The notes under the pieces were generated by a model, which searched no databases, was not told the DNA's origin, and saw only the letters and a list, made by a program, of their open reading frames with translations. Source: Cupriavidus metallidurans CH34 (GTDB lineage Bacteria; Pseudomonadota; Gammaproteobacteria; Burkholderiales; Burkholderiaceae). From it: 64,000 nucleotides of DNA. Shown here piece by piece: positions 63,360-64,000 of this stretch. The DNA is taken from NCBI RefSeq assembly GCF_000196015.1, contig NC_007974.2:620001-684000 (forward strand), given 5' to 3'. The position numbers and the translations under genes were made by a program. How positions within the stretch are numbered: position 1 is the stretch's first letter; each line of letters starts with the position of its first letter.

Positions 63360-64000
63360 TGGCGGCCCGGCCCATCAAGACCGTTTCGGTGGTGGTGTCC
63401 GCCATCGACGAGCCACTGCCCGGCGTCAAGCGGTTCGTCCTCAGCGACCAGGACCACTGGCCGTTGCCGCCTTTCACCCCCGGCGCGCATATCGACCTGC
63501 ATCTCGGAGGCGGCCTGGTGCGCACGTACTCGCTGTGCAACGAACCTTCGGACAGGAACCGGTATGTCATCGCCGTGAAGCACGAGGTGGCGGGGCGAGG
63601 GGGATCGGCCTTCGTGCACGAGCGGCTCGATGTCGGGGCGTCGATCGGGGTGTCGCTGCCCAGAGGTGGCATCCGCACCACGGACACGGGGATGAACGTC
63701 TTCATCGCAGGCGGGATAGGTGTGACGCCGTTTATCTCGACGATCCGCGATCTCGAACTGCGGGGCCAGACGAACTACGTGCTGCACTGGTCCAGCGCGG
63801 GGGTGCCATCGCTCGTCGACATGCTGGGCGATGCCATCGCGGCGGGCAGGGTCCGGCTTTACGACACACGCGTCGAATCCGCGCCCGATATGGATGCGAT
63901 TCTGAATGCGTGCGGTGAGAATGCCAAAGCCTACTGCTGCGGTCCGATGAGGATGCTTGACGCCTTCGAGCGGATCGTCGAAGGCTGGCCGGACGCCCGC
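63359..64000 (+). CDS. VanB/PDR-type ferredoxin-NAD(P)H reductase, N-terminal part (cut by window edge)
   Basis: The reading frame opens at ATG 63359 (TGATG overlap with MOSC) and runs 214 codons to the window end. Features are GAHIDLHL and RTYSLCNEPSDR (flavin-binding), GGSAFVHERLDVGASIGVSLPRGG, VFIAGGIGVTPFISTIRDLE (NAD-binding) and AYCCGPMRMLDAFERIV. The C-terminal 2Fe-2S domain lies beyond the edge. In other systems such reductases feed Rieske oxygenases (vanillate demethylase type). None is visible here yet. Confidence 0.93.
   Translation, partial: MAARPIKTVSVVVSAIDEPLPGVKRFVLSDQDHWPLPPFTPGAHIDLHLGGGLVRTYSLCNEPSDRNRYVIAVKHEVAGRGGSAFVHERLDVGASIGVSLPRGGIRTTDTGMNVFIAGGIGVTPFISTIRDLELRGQTNYVLHWSSAGVPSLVDMLGDAIAAGRVRLYDTRVESAPDMDAILNACGENAKAYCCGPMRMLDAFERIVEGWPDAR

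Overview
The window reads as a stretch of a GC-rich betaproteobacterial replicon, most likely Cupriavidus or a close Burkholderiaceae relative. This is inferred from gene content, not from a search. The grounds are four orphan periplasmic Bug-type binding proteins, many LysR-type and CoA-dependent catabolic genes, a fused nap-ccm operon and an acxR-acxABC acetone carboxylase locus. No rRNA, tRNA, CRISPR array, transposase or phage gene was seen.

Layout. 1-355 holds the N-terminus of an AI-2E-type permease. 454-10927 (minus strand) is one compact respiratory operon, napEDABC-ccmABCDEFGH: periplasmic nitrate reductase followed by the complete cytochrome c maturation machinery its hemes require. 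It includes two genes under 60 codons (napE, ccmD) and has a good sigma70-type promoter in front. 11191-25102 is an accessory acyl-CoA catabolic island around a LysR regulator. One arm carries a fused biotin-dependent acyl-CoA carboxylase, an acyl-CoA ligase and a Bug protein. The other carries a CoA-transferase, a MaoC hydratase, a Bug protein and two acyl-CoA dehydrogenases. An SDR lies at the far end. Its substrate is not known to me and it is the best candidate here for an undescribed pathway.

25292-31247 holds a TAXI-type binding protein with a cytoplasmic tail, an oxalate/formate-type MFS carrier with a 43-residue membrane partner, a decayed outer-membrane barrel gene and several small hypothetical genes. 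31730-35469 carries two tandem PhoA-type alkaline phosphatases and a secreted His-rich protein. 35530-39030 is pqiABC, in which an 8-bp tandem duplication disrupts the expected pqiB start. 39290-44438 and 50596-52348 are electrophile and quinone defence modules: MerR with an Old Yellow Enzyme, LysR with pirin-doxX-SnoaL-wrbA, and TetR with nemA. Between them lie a porin, a YoaK-type membrane protein and a GntR-linked CoA-transferase/enoyl-CoA hydratase/Bug cluster.

52617-59941 is the acetone carboxylase locus. The sigma54 activator acxR diverges from acxABC across an intergenic region holding a near-consensus -24/-12 promoter, an IHF-type site and a 31-bp perfect palindrome as probable activator site. 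The right edge has a class II aldolase, another Bug protein, an XRE-cupin regulator, a MOSC protein and the start of a VanB/PDR-type reductase.

Two copies of a palindromic, MITE-like repeat with GAGGCGCTATCAAA ends occur (23071-23184 and 52425-52617). Each starts directly after the TAA stop codon of the preceding gene and in the same orientation to it, which is the most unusual non-genic structure here.
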